Positions 11,220 through 23,425 are shown, counted from the first letter of the stretch. The stretch: 64,000 nt of DNA from Pyxicephalus adspersus (GCF_032062135.1 NC_092862.1:45732192-45796191); one strand, 5' to 3'. Notes: generated from the sequence alone by a model not told the origin. Made by a program: numbers and translations.

Positions 11220-13953
11220 AGGTTTATCACATTTTAATTCAGTTTTATGATATAGAAGCATAAAAACCAAATGCCATAACATCATAAACAGCATTCTTTT
11301 ACAATTCCACTTTATTAGGAGTTTTCTGGAATTGCTGGAAATGCACTTGTGGCTTTTAGATGTGTAATAAATTTGAAAAAAATGTGGTGCATACGTAATT
11401 GTGGGAAAATAGAGGGGCTGTACATTTATGAAAATATTAGATTCTTGGGTACATCTGACTTCTATAATTGTGAATCACTGACCTGGAACAAGAATGCAAA
11501 ATATGAAAGGTAGAAAAAAGTATTTATTTCTTATCCTTGTGCTTGTCATTAGATCAGAAAATACTGAAACCAAAGCAGAAGCTAATAATTAGGCATCTCA
11601 TTGTTTTCAGGATAGGGCGGGTATAGTTATCCTTATATTTGTCTCATGACAGATGAACTGTTCACGTGTAATTTCCATCACAAATCAAAAAGATGTGTTC
11701 TCTTATTATCTAAGGATAAGTAGTGGAACCATGCAAAACATTTCTTTACACTCCAGTGTCAAATTGTACATATAGTGCTGTAATCGCAGGTCCTGATATA
11801 GTTGTAATACAGAAAAGAGACCACAAATATTTTCTCCTGCAGTCAAAAGTGCAATAAATAAAAGGACACAACTTCAATGTGTATGTTACACAGTTTGTAG
11901 AGATCTAAAAGGAAACTGTCATTTCTTTCTCTGTGTCACTTGGCATCACAAGCACTTTGTGTCTGTGTTGGCAAAAAAGAATAAAAGAACACTGCTTAGA
12001 GTGTATATATTTGTATGTATGTACGATAGCTGTCACAGTCAATGATGGATATAGTACTGCTCAGCAAACTTGGCCACCAAGCTTTTTTTTTTTTTTTTTT
12101 TATTTAAACCAGGCACTTTATTAGGCTTGAGACTTTTCGATAGGAAATTGGCCAGCGAGTGTGTGTGCCCCATTCCTATCCATAAAATGTCCTCTAGAAA
12201 CTGGCCTTCCAAAAAAAAAGGGGGGTGCACATAGCCTTCTTTCATATTTACAAAAACTAGACCCCCTGCCTGCTCCCATCAGTGGCATGGGTCATTGTTG
12301 GAGAAAAGAATCCTGTGCTGTGAAAGTTTTTGAGTGGGTTTGTGAGTGGGGAGCTTATATGGGGATACCAATATATCCACCCCCTCACCATGGGGAATAA
12401 TTACAGAGAAACCCTTACCCACTACCAGAAAAAGTTAAATAAAACCTAGAAATAAAGACACAACAATGTCCATAAAATAGATTTATTTTTATTTTATAAT
12501 ACTTCTAACACTTATACTAGACAGGAACACTAATCCTCACACCAGAACAACACTGACATGTTTTAGGAAATCAGATGCTATTAAATTTTCAGCTTTACCA
12601 GATAACAAAATACTGGTATAATTGTATTTTAAATAGGGAAATCCTGACAAAGTTTTAACTCACTGTGCATCTCATATACTGCTGTGGAATTCTGACAGTA
12701 AAAAGCAGTTTTGCTGCTTCTGAATCGCACACAATTCACAGATCTGCTTTTAACCCATTTTACAGGTCCTTCCCTAGCCTCAGAACTTTTCAAAAATATC
12801 AATTGGGAGTTATGGCAAATCTTTTTAAATGTTTTTGAGGTATAATGCTTTAAGGTAAACTCTTTTATTGGACTGTCATCAGTGTCAATTTATTTCGTAA
12901 TTCTTTTAGGGATTACATTAATTTAAGGAACAAAGTTAAGAATAGGTTCATTGATGTGTTGGATAGGTGATAGATTGAGAAGAAGGGTAAGGAATACATT
13001 TTAGGAATTATTTTATGTTTATTGAAAGAAAAAAATCATGTTCCCCTTATGTTATCCCCTTTTGTCAAAGCAGTATCTTTACTAAGTCTCTATTAGCCTA
13101 ATAATCCCACAAATCCTAAATAACAGGGGATTTATTAATAGAGAAAAGAATTAACAAGTAATCAACAATTATTCCAAATAAGCTAAATAATGATCACATA
13201 GACAAAAAAAATGATATGTTGCACAAAGAGTCCATCCTTTGTATCCTGCACCTTGGCTAGGTTCCAAGAAGATTGGAGAGAGAAAAGAGAAAGATTTTTA
13301 TAAACCTCTAGGACCCCTTGTCACATTTACCCACGCCCATGCATCCACTCCTTACTCACTGCTTGCCCACTGATATTCTCCAGTAGGTGTCGTTGTATTG
13401 GTGGCAAGTCCAGCTGGTTCTGGCTCTTTTGGATGTCATATGAAAACAGCGATGTTTACACATCTTGCAGGATATTTGGAGAAGTCTTTAAAGAAGATTT
13501 CCCACTGCAAACCCCCATACCCAACAACTGGTGTGGAGTGTCATTCCTGCTCACAGAGATGTTATTTCTTTCTGGCTGCTTGGTTCCGACCTCCAGCTGG
13601 AATCATTTGCTATTTTTTTTCTCAGAGCCATTTCAGAGTCAACCCCCATCAAGGTCCACCAACAGGCAGTTTGAACTCATCATCCCCAAAAAAGATTGTT
13701 TGTGAGTGCTTATTTGATACCATTTATGTTGCGCACTCCAATAGTCATTCAAAATAGGGGCTAGTATTTTATGCATTATAAATTTATTGTTTAATGTGGC
13801 TAATAATTTAGTAATTACTAAAAGTGAATGAAAAGTAATTTTGACAAGTAGTCATGACAATCCATGATGAGCTAATGTTAAACCTTTAAAAATGTAATTT
13901 TTTGGGTTACTACTGGATACTAAACTGCATGATTTCCAAATTAGTCCAGACTG
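11219..13953. other. Unassigned noncoding DNA; less AT-rich parts may be old repeats
   Basis: A long T run sits at 12083-12102. The blocks 12120-12420 and 13260-13700 are less AT-rich than their surroundings and hold overlapping open frames of 79-119 codons. No frame shows a known domain, stops alternate between phases, and start contexts are unremarkable. These blocks may be decayed LTR or DNA elements, but I cannot name them. Confidence 0.4.
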
Positions 13954-14207
13954 TTAAAGCGTACCTAAACTCAGAATTTTCACTTTACATAGAAGGGTAG
14001 ACAACCCTTTTATGTAAGGTAAAAATTCTGTTGTCTGTTTTGTCTTTTAGCACTGCCCCCTAATTTTCGATTGCTTAGGCGATTTAGAATGAATGGGAGC
14101 GCAAGGCTCTTGGGTGATCCTTCTGCACATGTCCGAGCATCCTGGACTGCCTGCAGAATTGAAGGTAATTGTATTTTTTTGGCACTTTTAGTTTAGTTCC
14201 TCTTTAA
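13954..14207. mobile_element. TTAA-flanked MITE (piggyBac-type target), 254 bp
   Basis: It begins TTAAAGCGTACCTAAACTC and ends, read on the minus strand, TTAAAGAGGAACTAAACTA, so the terminal inverted repeats match over most of 18 bp and lie on TTAA at both ends. TTAA target duplication is characteristic of piggyBac. An inner hairpin is formed by AAAGGGTTGTCTACC-like arms near 13990-14025. There is no coding capacity. Confidence 0.75.
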
Positions 14208-15280
14208 GTACAATTTATGATATGAATATACCATTAAATAAATGCTATATACATGTTATTTTTGTGTAATGCATACTTCAAGTCTGTTATATTTATTTAA
14301 AATACAAAAACATTCTTTTATATAATATTAATCATAATTTGACTATATGACTATAATCTTAATTTGAAAACATTGTTGTAATTATCTCAAGAAATTCCAG
14401 CCATCTTAAAACTAAAGTATTTTCTTTGAATATAACTTCCAATAAAACTGCTAAGACTGAAATAATATTTAGATGTAAACCTAAAGTCAGACATAATTTA
14501 TGCTGCTTGAATAATGTTAAAAGTTTGTTGTAATAATTAATTCTATATTGGTCACAATTTCCATAAAAGGCATTATAGATGTATATTTTAAGTCTCCATA
14601 ATGACACAGCATTCGTTAACACTGTTCCAAAAACAGGTTCATGTAGTATATTTTTAATCCATGACTCACTGCCAGAGCTTTATGTCATTGGCAAGTTTGA
14701 CAATTTAGAATCTTTTTCGTTCATTCACACATAATGTGATAAAAAAAATAATTTATCTTAATTATTTCTATTCACACTTTTGTAACAGCAAATTCTGAAG
14801 TTACTCAGTTCTCTTGTTCACACTTTGCACACCAACTGAATTGCTTGAAATTACAGTATGTTTATCATTTATGTTACGAGAACACATTAAAGCAATGTTT
14901 TTTAATGGATTCTTCACTTTTTAACTGGCTATATATACAATGCGGGCACATTTGAGCAGTCCATATTAAAATGTTTTAAATTCAAGTAGACATGTTTTAA
15001 CAGATGCTTTTCGAAAAATGAATAGGGATGACTGGGATAAAATTGTCCATCTTCGTTTAATTTCTCTGTTTTAAGCTAGAAATAGACTTATTTAGGCCTC
15101 AGATATCTAGGCTCTGATGTTTTTTTCGCAATTTGTATATCATGTGTATCATGGTGTATGGTATCATTATGTCAAGATCAAAGTGGTACTCAATGATTGG
15201 TTGTGAATACCTTTGAGTCCTACAAGGGATTTAAAATGATTTCCAAAATAATTTAAATCAGCCACTGGACTTAATTTACC
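14208..15280. other. Unassigned AT-rich noncoding DNA
   Basis: No gene or bounded element is seen. The minus-strand frame at 14359-14622 is AT-driven and without motif. Confidence 0.5.
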
Positions 15281-15335
15281 TACCGTGTTTCCCCGAAAGT
15301 AAGACCTACCCCGAAAATAAGACCTAGCACTTTTC
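15281..15335 (+). mobile_element. Terminal fragment of a TACCGTGTTTCCCCGAAAATAAG-type repeat
   Basis: It begins TACCGTGTTTCCCCGAAA and contains two tandem 18-bp units (CCCCGAAAGTAAGACCTA at 15291-15308, CCCCGAAAATAAGACCTA at 15309-15326). I recall this terminus as dispersed in several vertebrate genomes. No opposite end (TCGGGGAAACACGGTA) is found nearby, so it appears truncated. Confidence 0.6.
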
Positions 15336-15354
15336 CCCCAACCTGCCCTAACGG

Positions 15355-15491
15355 ACGATGATCGATGGAGGACGACGCTGGATGAGCACAGGGGGACCAG
15401 GTAAGTATGGATGTACAAAATCTCGGGCTTAACCATCCTTGCAGTTTTTTTTTGCCCGAGCGAAGGTCGGGCTTAACTGCAAGGTGGTTAA
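15355..15491 (-). mobile_element. TTAACC-family element, end fragment
   Basis: Related, as the reverse complement, to the left part of the 44411-45739 element: shared GGAGGACGACGCTGGA, GGGACCAGGTAAGT and CGGGCTTAACCA in order. It ends GGTGGTTAA at 15491. The last 63 bp (15429-15491) is itself a near-perfect inverted repeat, TTAACCATCCTTGCAGTT against AACTGCAAGGTGGTTAA, with an inner GCCCGAG...CGGGC pair. The other end of the element is missing. Confidence 0.65.
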
Positions 15492-15749
15492 GGAAATCTG
15501 TACAAAGAAGAACATGGGGGCTGTTATTTCATGCTTTCAGGCAGGTGCAGTTCTTCCTTGGGATTCTTAAAGAAATGTGCAGCATCTGTACATTTGACAG
15601 CTGGCGGCAGTAAGCGGTATTGGTACTGCTCACTGCCACCCCTATTCCTTCTCTATGGGACTTCCACAGTAATAATGTCCCCTGAGGCATGCACTGGCAT
15701 GGGGAAATAGTAACTACACCACAAGCTCATGGCCAGTGGAAACATAGCC

Positions 15750-16110
15750 TTAAAGAGAAAGAAAAATAAAAAAAAACAAAAAAATACATTTACTTTCCAT
15801 CCCACAGAGCAGTCGATCCGTCCAGGGGTTTCTTCTGTTAGGTCTCGCGCCGTCTGGGTATCCATCTTTGGGCCAGCCCGCCAGGTAACACCATCTTCTC
15901 CTCTTCTTCTGGGTTCTTCTTCCTATGTCACCTGATGCAGGCGCTAGATTGGGTTATGTAGTTTGGGAAAAAACTTGCCGATCTCACTTGACGAAAGGAC
16001 TTCTTATGCGCATGGCTGAGATGCTTGGTCATGCACAAAAGGAGCACCCAGAGCCTCCCGGGATGCATGATGTAGGTATCCCGGGAGGCTCTGTGGTTCC
16101 ATTCATTATA
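15750..16110 (+). mobile_element. TTAA-type MITE-like element, left end plus core
   Basis: The left end TTAAAGAGAAAGAAAAAT lies on TTAA at 15750. The core (GCCCGCCAGGTAACACCATCTTC ... TATGTCACCTGATG) resembles that of 47461-47760 (CACCATCTTCTTCTTG ... TACATCACCTGATC) in the same orientation. A perfect 16-bp hairpin at 16049-16064/16078-16093 (CAGAGCCTCCCGGGAT) lies inside. I could not find a matching right end, so the endpoint is approximate. Minus-strand frames overlapping it are shadows. Confidence 0.5.
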
Positions 16111-18313
16111 ATCGAGAATTAAGCATGGCTCCCGGCGACTGGCATTTTGCCAGCTACTCAAGCCATCTACACTGCTACACTGCTTCTTATAGAACCAGTA
16201 GTTTAACATTTTACCCCACATTCATTATCTGAGGGTTGCCGCAGGTAAGAAATCTATCTTTTGGGTAGGATTTAGGGTAATGAGGAAGCAGTATCTACAC
16301 TACAGCTTTACCACCAGTCTAAACTAGTCCTAAAAAGAGAGAAGTTGTAGAAGAAAGTGTGAATATGTAGAAATGATTTAGGTAGAGCAATGGGAAGGTC
16401 CAGTATAGAGCATTGAAATTGATTTGAGAGATTACATTTGTAGGTTCATTATTTAAGTTTTCTGTGTAATTATAAGCTAGTGAAGAGACTGTGATGCCTT
16501 TCTGAATCTTTTCTTCTTAAAATGTGTGTTGTCTGGTTATAATTGTAATTCAATTGTAATTATATCAGACTTATCTGAAAAAAAGTATGCAGATAATGAA
16601 ATGTGATTGCTACATGCTTGTAACTGGTCACTTACTTGGAAGTTGGAGACTGATAGTCTACCAGCTTTTGCAGAATATAGATTTTGTTCATTAGGATGAC
16701 ACAAACTTAAATTAAAATGGACAGTTGTGTCCAAAGCAAAGGTTTGTGCTGAAAATAAAGATGCATCAATTGTAGCTTAGCATTAAACAGTTCTATTAGC
16801 CACACTATAGCTAACAGTGATAACAAAATACGTTGTATATCCACTACTAGTGCTAGTGTTCTAAGTCTAATTTTAACTTGAGTATCCTATATCAATTATA
16901 TGCCAGAATATTATTGAACTTAACTTCCTACTGGAGTTTTTATTTGTGTTGTAATGCTCTGCTTTAAATATTTGATATATACTAGATATAAACTAAATTT
17001 TTCAATGGCCAACATAAGCCATAGCACTGGGAAGCAGGGCTGACTGGGGGTGGCACATAACAACTAACACATCACGACACAACACAACACAACACTATCA
17101 ATAGTAAATTCCTGTATATAATGGGTAATAATGGATCCTCGTTTTACGTAGGACTTCAGAACATACAGTCAACACCCTACATCTTGTGAAAGGTGTTTGC
17201 TGTCTGTCTGGTAACTTGTGCTTCCCCCTGGATACCAGAAATACCTAAAATGGGAGAAGTAGCGCAATTAAGTGAATTTTTCATTATAATTGTTTTAACA
17301 ATAGCGCCATATTATTAGAGTGGCATTCTTCATAGGGCATTGGAGCAAATGGAATTATGTTCCCAAGTTTGTAAATCATTATAGTGTAATATTTCTACAG
17401 GGATAGCTTTGCCCCTTGTAATAAATAGGGGAGATGCAAGATTAATCTTTATAAGGATTTTTGATCTTATCCTAAAGTTACCCATGATCCATATATTGTA
17501 AGTGTCCATGGAACACTGTTGTGAAAAGAAAAACAATTAGTTACATTTCCTCTATATCTACATATAACTCATCTCTGCACCTTGATGTAAATTAAAATTA
17601 CTTGAGGTCCAAACATATCCAACGTGACCAGAGCTGGTAGTGGATGTGTTTGAGGATATCTGTTCTGCACAACATAAATTTGAAAAATGGGTTCTCATAT
17701 TGCTGAAAAAAGACTGATAAAAAAAAGTTAAACTTTATTTTTGTACCATCCAATCATAGCAAAAAAATTGATGGTGATCCCATTGGGTAGTGTGATCTGT
17801 GACAATATAGTAACTGATCTTAATATATAGTATAACTGTATTGGGGACAGAAGCATTAGAATTGTTATTATAACTGGTACTGTGAAAGGGATATGTGCAG
17901 TACAGGTAATACATTTTTAGCAGTACCTTTCCCTCTAACATTTCTGTCTTTTGTAGTTTACCAGTCTTTTTCATCATTTAATCTCAGTGTTTGGATTTAT
18001 TCTTTATAACTTTATCACTGTGATCAATGTTTTTTAAATTTCCCGCAAAGCCACGCCTCCCAAGTGTACCAACCCTTTACATATCACATCGAACAAGCCA
18101 AGCATGTGATGCAAAAGCCAGCTGGAGTTTGCTGGAGGATGCCACTGGATCAAAGGGAGCAGGTAGGTTTTTTTTTGCTACCCCAAGTGTAGCTACCACT
18201 TTTGGTATATAAAATTCATCCAGAGCCACACAAGGGATTACTGTCAGGGGGTTTAATTTGGGCCCTTCTGAATGCCAGGCCTCACAGCAGATAAATGGGA
18301 TGCTTTATTTATA
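16111..18313. other. Unassigned AT-rich noncoding DNA
   Basis: Contains a short CACAA/CAACA tract at 17074-17096 and, at 18040-18180, a less AT-rich block that may belong to another short element. No gene is seen. Confidence 0.45.
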
Positions 18314-18511
18314 CAGGTTGACTTTCAAAAATCTGGCAACCCCGAGACCTAAGGAGTGTCAGATTTTTGAAAATTCTAAATTTTCCAAATACCACCAATC
18401 ACAGGCAGCCTTCCTCTTGCAGCACCACAGAGATCTGGCACAGTTCCAAGGAACAGGCAGAAAACTGAAGAATCCGGATTATCGATGGCCGGTTTTTCGA
18501 TTGTCAACCTG
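18314..18511 (+). mobile_element. pogo/Tigger-like MITE, 198 bp
   Basis: The left end is TA|CAGGTTGACTTTCAAAAAT and the right end, on the minus strand, CAGGTTGACAATCGAAAAAC. TA precedes the left end; the right flank is TG, a decayed TA. The core (AGGCAGCCTTCCTCTTGCAGCACC ... CACAGTTCC ... CAGGCAG) matches that of the element at 55761-56044. CAG termini and a TA target fit Tc1/mariner, pogo branch. The open frame across it is a shadow. Confidence 0.75.
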
Positions 18512-18762
18512 TGGTTGCATTTCAACATCTATTTTTTATTTGTCAGGAGTACATTTTAAAATATCCCAGAACGGGGTCCACAGTTCATGTTTTATGGTTC
18601 TATATAACATGTCATGTTTACGCTTGTTTCCTGCAGAGGTTGTGCTTTTCACTGAGAAAATTAACAAAATGTGTATTTGACCACAGATGCTTAACTTTTG
18701 CATAAGACTGTAACTGATATCCAGTCTTGGGTTTAGGAGGCTACAGCATCTGTTGAGGAATT

Positions 18763-18770
18763 GTGATCAC
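18763..18770. repeat. Target-site duplication (left), GTGATCAC
   Basis: Exact match to 20773-20780. The octamer is itself a palindrome, so these bases could instead be the outer 8 bp of a 16-bp inverted terminus. Confidence 0.7.
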
Positions 18771-20772
18771 TAGTGTTGATGTTCGAATTCGGGTTGTCCC
18801 TATACTCGACCCGAATATGGCTGTTCAAATTAGGGTAGACCCGACCCGAAAAACACAGGATTCGACAGCAAAAATTCGGGAGGAAACAAAAAATATATAT
18901 TTTTTTCTTAAATTATTTATTTCGTATGTGTTTTTTATTTTAAACTTGTTCTTTTTTTATTTTTTACAGGTTATCTGACAATGACATTATCAATCATAAT
19001 GTCATTGTGGGATTCCTGGACCGTGGGAACTTTGCGGTCACAGCTAATTGAAAGCAATTAGCTGTAACTGCAGGCAATACGAGGGCAATAGAGGTTGAAT
19101 GGAGATACTATCTGCATTCATTACCTCTACTGCTCTGTGATTGGCTGAGAAATAGGGATGACAGCTCAAGCATCATCAGGGTTTCCCTTTCCTCAGCCGA
19201 TCAGGGAGCAGAGCTATCAGCGGAGCTTTACTATGCTGACAGCTACGTTCCAGCCTGATCGTTCCTGCAGCGCTAGAGGAGCTGTGACATGTATTCTGTA
19301 TGTGTAATACATGTCACGGCTCCTCTAGTGCTGCGGGAGTAATCAGGGGAGCAGAGCTGTCAGCATAGTAAAGCTCCGCTGATTGCTCTGCTCCCTGATT
19401 GGCTGAGGAAAGGGAAACCCTGATGATGCTTGAGCTGTCATCAGGATTTCCTATTTCTCAGCCAATCACAGAGCACTAGGGATGAATGGGCACAAGTCTC
19501 CCCATTCATCTCTAGTGGTGAATGGCTGAGAAATATAAAACCTCAGCCAGAGCACTAGGGGTGAATGGAGAGGCTTGTCCTCATTTAACCCCTAGTGCCC
19601 TGCAATCCCTCACTGTCAGGAGAATTTCCAGGGCTCTGTTCATTGCAACCCTGGAAATCCTCCTGTCATTGGGATAATCTGTAAAAAAAAAAAAAAAAGT
19701 TAAATTACACAAACACACACATTAATAAAATAATTTTAAATTAAAGCCTTGTCCTATTTTTTACTTATATTTTAACCCTCTCAGGGAATGAGTAAGAGGA
19801 TTTATGTACCCCTGTACTCATTCCCCAGGGTGGGGCAGTGGAGATCTGGGAGTCTCCTTATTAAAGGGGGCTTCCAGATTCCAAAGTCCTGCTAAAAATG
19901 TTTATAAAAGCCTTCATTGTTTTCAATGGAAGCTTTCATTAAAGCTTAAAAACGCTTGAAAAAGCCTCCATTGAGTTCAATGGAAGCGTTTTCCCGCGTT
20001 TATCCAGCGTTTTAATTTTTTAAATGTTGCAAGCAACGTTTAAGATAACGCTCAAAAACGTGCCTGAAGGAAACGTCCTGGTGTAGATTAGCCCATGGAA
20101 ATGACCGATGAACAACCGATTAGCCAAAAAAAAGTGACCAAGGACGCCGACGAACGAGGATTGTCGTTGGAAATGAACGACCACCACGGTTGATCTGTTT
20201 GGCCGACGATCTTTCACTATCTATCGTGTGTACAGTATCGTGTCGTTCAGTGACTGTGCATGTTTCTGCGGTACACTTTCTCCTTTACATGTCCCTCCCT
20301 GCATCGTTCAAACGATTGTATGTAGCGTGTGGACACTGTTGGTGGATTTTATATGAACAATCATATTGTTACAGCATGTACAAAATTGTGCACAATATGA
20401 TTGTTCAAGTATAATCGTGCATAATCGTTGATCGGTCGTAATCGTTCATTTTCTAACAATAATTATTGGAAGTGTGTACCTAGCTTTAGCCTAAAATTGA
20501 TTTGACAGGTGCTCTTTAATCTTCATGTGAAGTACAGGGGTATGTAATGGTGTTATGTATCTTTTTATTATGTATCTTTTTATGTATCCTTTTATAATGT
20601 ATCTTTTTACATCTGTTTGGAGGCTGTAGAAGCTCTACACAGTGCTGAAAAAAATTTTTCCTCCCATTGACTTTATTTGGTGTTCGAATTCGATGTTCGA
20701 TGACCCGAATATTTATGCATTATTCGGCCGAATATCGGTCGAATCGAATAGTGATCTATTCGACCAACACTA
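18771..20772. mobile_element. 2.0-kb hAT-like non-autonomous composite element
   Basis: The left terminus TAGTGTTGATGTTCGAATTCG and the right terminus, on the minus strand, TAGTGTTGGTCGAATAGATC are inverted relatives and are flanked by identical octamers, as expected of hAT transposons. Both ends share a TTCGAATTCG/ACCCGAATAT-type subterminal region (18781-18875, 20680-20760). The interior has no transposase. It consists of hairpins: 18979-18990/18996-19007 (12-bp perfect arms), the 345-bp hairpin 19131-19475, smaller CACTAGGG...CCCTAGTG palindromes at 19473-19610, a TTTCCAGGG...CCCTGGAAA pair at 19625-19660, and a 16-bp perfect hairpin at 20354-20369/20392-20407. CCGACGATC/ATCGTGTGTACAGTATCG sequence at 20100-20480 looks like a separate nested frog MITE. 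Imperfect TATGTATCTTTT units repeat at 20555-20611. Confidence 0.75.
19131..19475. repeat. 345-bp hairpin (long inverted repeat)
   Basis: The left arm 19131-19295 begins TGCTCTGTGATTGGCTGAG and the right arm 19305-19475 ends CTCAGCCAATCACAGAGCA. Further inward pairs: CTCAAGCATCATCAGGGTTTC with its complement, GGAGCTTTACTATGCTGACAG with its complement, and GTGACATGTATT/AATACATGTCAC at the tip around a loop of about 10 nt. Arms are largely complementary, with small indels. Confidence 0.9.
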
Positions 20773-20780
20773 GTGATCAC
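20773..20780. repeat. Target-site duplication (right), GTGATCAC
   Basis: Identical to 18763-18770. The same ambiguity between duplication and extended inverted terminus applies. Confidence 0.7.
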
Positions 20781-23159
20781 CAAGGAAATTTTGTATATTT
20801 AATATTTTAAGTAAAATAAAATGCATGTAATTCTAAGAAAAGTGTGCATTCACAATGGCTACTGAATAAATTAATGTTTTGCAAGATCATTTAAAATTCT
20901 TAGCATTTCTCAAGCAATGAAAGTACAGGATCCACAAAAAAAATTTACACTTTAATTCTTCATGCCTTTAATTAAAATGATTCATTAAATTCCAAGTGGG
21001 ACTGTTTAACTGTTGTTGAGATCCCTTATTACAGGTCCTTGGTTTATTTTGCAAAGTGTGTCAACAGTATGTGCACTTCTAATATAAAATAAATTATGTT
21101 CATTTTTCTTCAGGGGAGCCTGGAAATAAATTATGCTTAAATATAAAACAGTATATACTAATGCATTAACATCCAAGCATAAAAGTGCATATTGAGCAGG
21201 TTGCTCATTATTCAATCAGATCCTCTTGATCTGCAATATCTCCTTATATGAAAACTAGGAGTCAATAGAAAATGATCATTTGGGGCATATGCCAAGGCAA
21301 AACACAAATACAGTACATCATTTTAATACTTGGCATTTCTAAATGAGGTTCAGGTTCTCTGCTAGCACAAGTTTGCAATGCATCCCCTATGGTTTGCTTG
21401 CTGTGTAAATTACCTACAGTATGATGTGATTTTGTGCCTTGAGTCACAACCCATCCCCTTTCCATTAATACCAGCTTTATATACCCAACTGTCCATAGAA
21501 CTACTTTTTTACTGTATTGGCGACAAGTTTAAATTTGTTGTACCCAACCTTTTTCTTTTGGGTAATTTTTCACTGAAATAAATCAGAATATTTTTTTTAA
21601 ATAGGATTAGGATGCTCCAGCTTTATGTAAGCCAAGTTCACTTTACCATTCCCCAGCCAAATATGTTCTGCCAGAGTATGCTGTTCCTATGGATATTCAT
21701 GAAAATCATGCTGATGTTTTGTAACACCAATTACAGGCATGTCCAAAGTCTGTAAATGAAAGAATTTGTGTGTAATATAGCCCTTAAAGCCATTAATTTT
21801 GGGAAAGATTTTCCAAACTGTTCCTAAAATAAACCTGGGCATATCTGTTCATGCCTATTATGCATGTTACAAAAATTATTAATTTTTAATTTTTATTTCT
21901 TTCCTGGTTATTTACATTTGGAACACAATCGCATAATGGAGAACCTAATCATGGACATGCACACAAGATCCAGCAAGATCTGGAACCAAATATAGGCGGC
22001 ATTAGGAGAGCTGGAAGAGAGAAAACAGAAGGTGGCTATGGTGGCATAGAAAACTGGGACAAGTAGCAGAATAAAACAAGATGGTACAAGGTCCACTTTA
22101 AAGATCAGGTTCCTTATAACAGGCAAAGGATAATAGATAATGTAATTAGGTCAATCCTATACAGTAAATAATTATATCCTATATTGTAAATCATCATCTG
22201 TTATAAGGCAAAATAAACCAGGTCATGAAACCTCTAATTAAAAAAAAACTTAAGTATGGGTTACTGGGAATCTAATACATTCTGGCAGTCTAAAGTGATA
22301 ACCAACTAAAAAATGCAAGATGACTGAAAACCTATAATTAAAAATATTACACATTTGTAGTTGATATTTTTATGCTTGAGATTTTTTTTTAATTTTTAAG
22401 ATGTATATATTGCTAGTATATTTTTTCAGTACTTTATTAAAAAAAAGGAAATAAATGAACAATGTAGTAAAACAGGGCAAAATATTTTTTACTGTGTAAC
22501 ATTATAGTGGAGTCTTAATGCCTAATTTGTCTTGTTGCATTTTGATGTTGTAGGAAAATCTTATTTTAGTTCTAGAGTCTAAATGTTTAACTTTTTGTTA
22601 AGAGATAATTTACTAATCCTATAGAGTATAGAGAAGGTTAATTTTTTGCTATTGTTGTTTTCACCCCCATGGGAGTGGCCAATTTGTACCCAGGTTCATA
22701 GTACACGACATCAGAAACTTGCAGGTCATTTTTAAGGGGTATATAAAAGTCCCTCATAACAGAGTGAACTTGTTCCTTAAGGTCGCAGTCCTGAATTTGA
22801 GCATTAGTGGGATAATGCCCTTGGGGCCTGCTTGCCCTGTCCTTTCACTCTGTCAGTACATAATGCCTTACCTGCCCCCTTTCCTCAGTTGCTCGGATAT
22901 TTACCTTCTGACCACTACCTGTCTAAAATATATATATGCCTAAGAAGTGGTGCATCAGAGCAGTATTTAGCTTCTACATTAACATGAACAGATACCTCAC
23001 CTGCAGCAATAGGTAACCCACCATGATTCCATGTGGAAGTTCTAGAACTATCCAGAATTCATGAAGATTACCCTCTAAACTTCAAAAGGGGATGCTAAAG
23101 GGGTGCTATACTAAAACTGCCAAACTATTTTTATATAATTAGTAATATATTGTCAGTTT
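20781..23159. other. Unassigned AT-rich noncoding DNA
   Basis: No gene. Open frames of 67-74 codons are scattered on both strands with no motif. No element ends are recognised. Confidence 0.5.
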
Positions 23160-23425
23160 TATTATAGAGCCATCATTCTATACAGCGCTGTACAAAGTCT
23201 ATAGTCATCTCACTAGCTTTCCCTCAGAATCTAATGTCCCTACCTCAGTCATATGTCTTTAATAGTCTAAGGTCAATTTTGGGGGGTAGCCAACTAACCA
23301 AACTGCATGTTCTTGGGTTGTGGGAGTACTCGGAGGAAAGCCACAGAGACACGGGGAGAACTTGCAAACTACATGCAGTTACTTATACCGTACTCGACTG
23401 GATGACCATACGTAGTTAGCAGAGC
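23160..23425 (-). mobile_element. tRNA-derived SINE (V-SINE-like), diverged copy
   Basis: Read on the minus strand it contains GTTCTCCCCGTGTCTCTGTG, TTTCCTCCGAGTACTCCCAC, CATGCAGTTTGGTTAGTTGG, AATTGACCTTAGACT, AGGGACATTAGATT and the 3' end ACTTTGTACAGCGCTGTA. These match, in order, the conserved central domain and tail that I recall for V-SINE-type vertebrate SINEs. The tRNA-like head (about 23380-23425) is too decayed to show clear A and B boxes. A better head is present in the copy at 48176-48505. Confidence 0.75.

Noticed and set aside
13398..13757. 119-codon plus-strand frame with a second overlapping frame
   Set aside because: Two phases are open over the same sequence and neither shows a family motif; possibly old repeat DNA.
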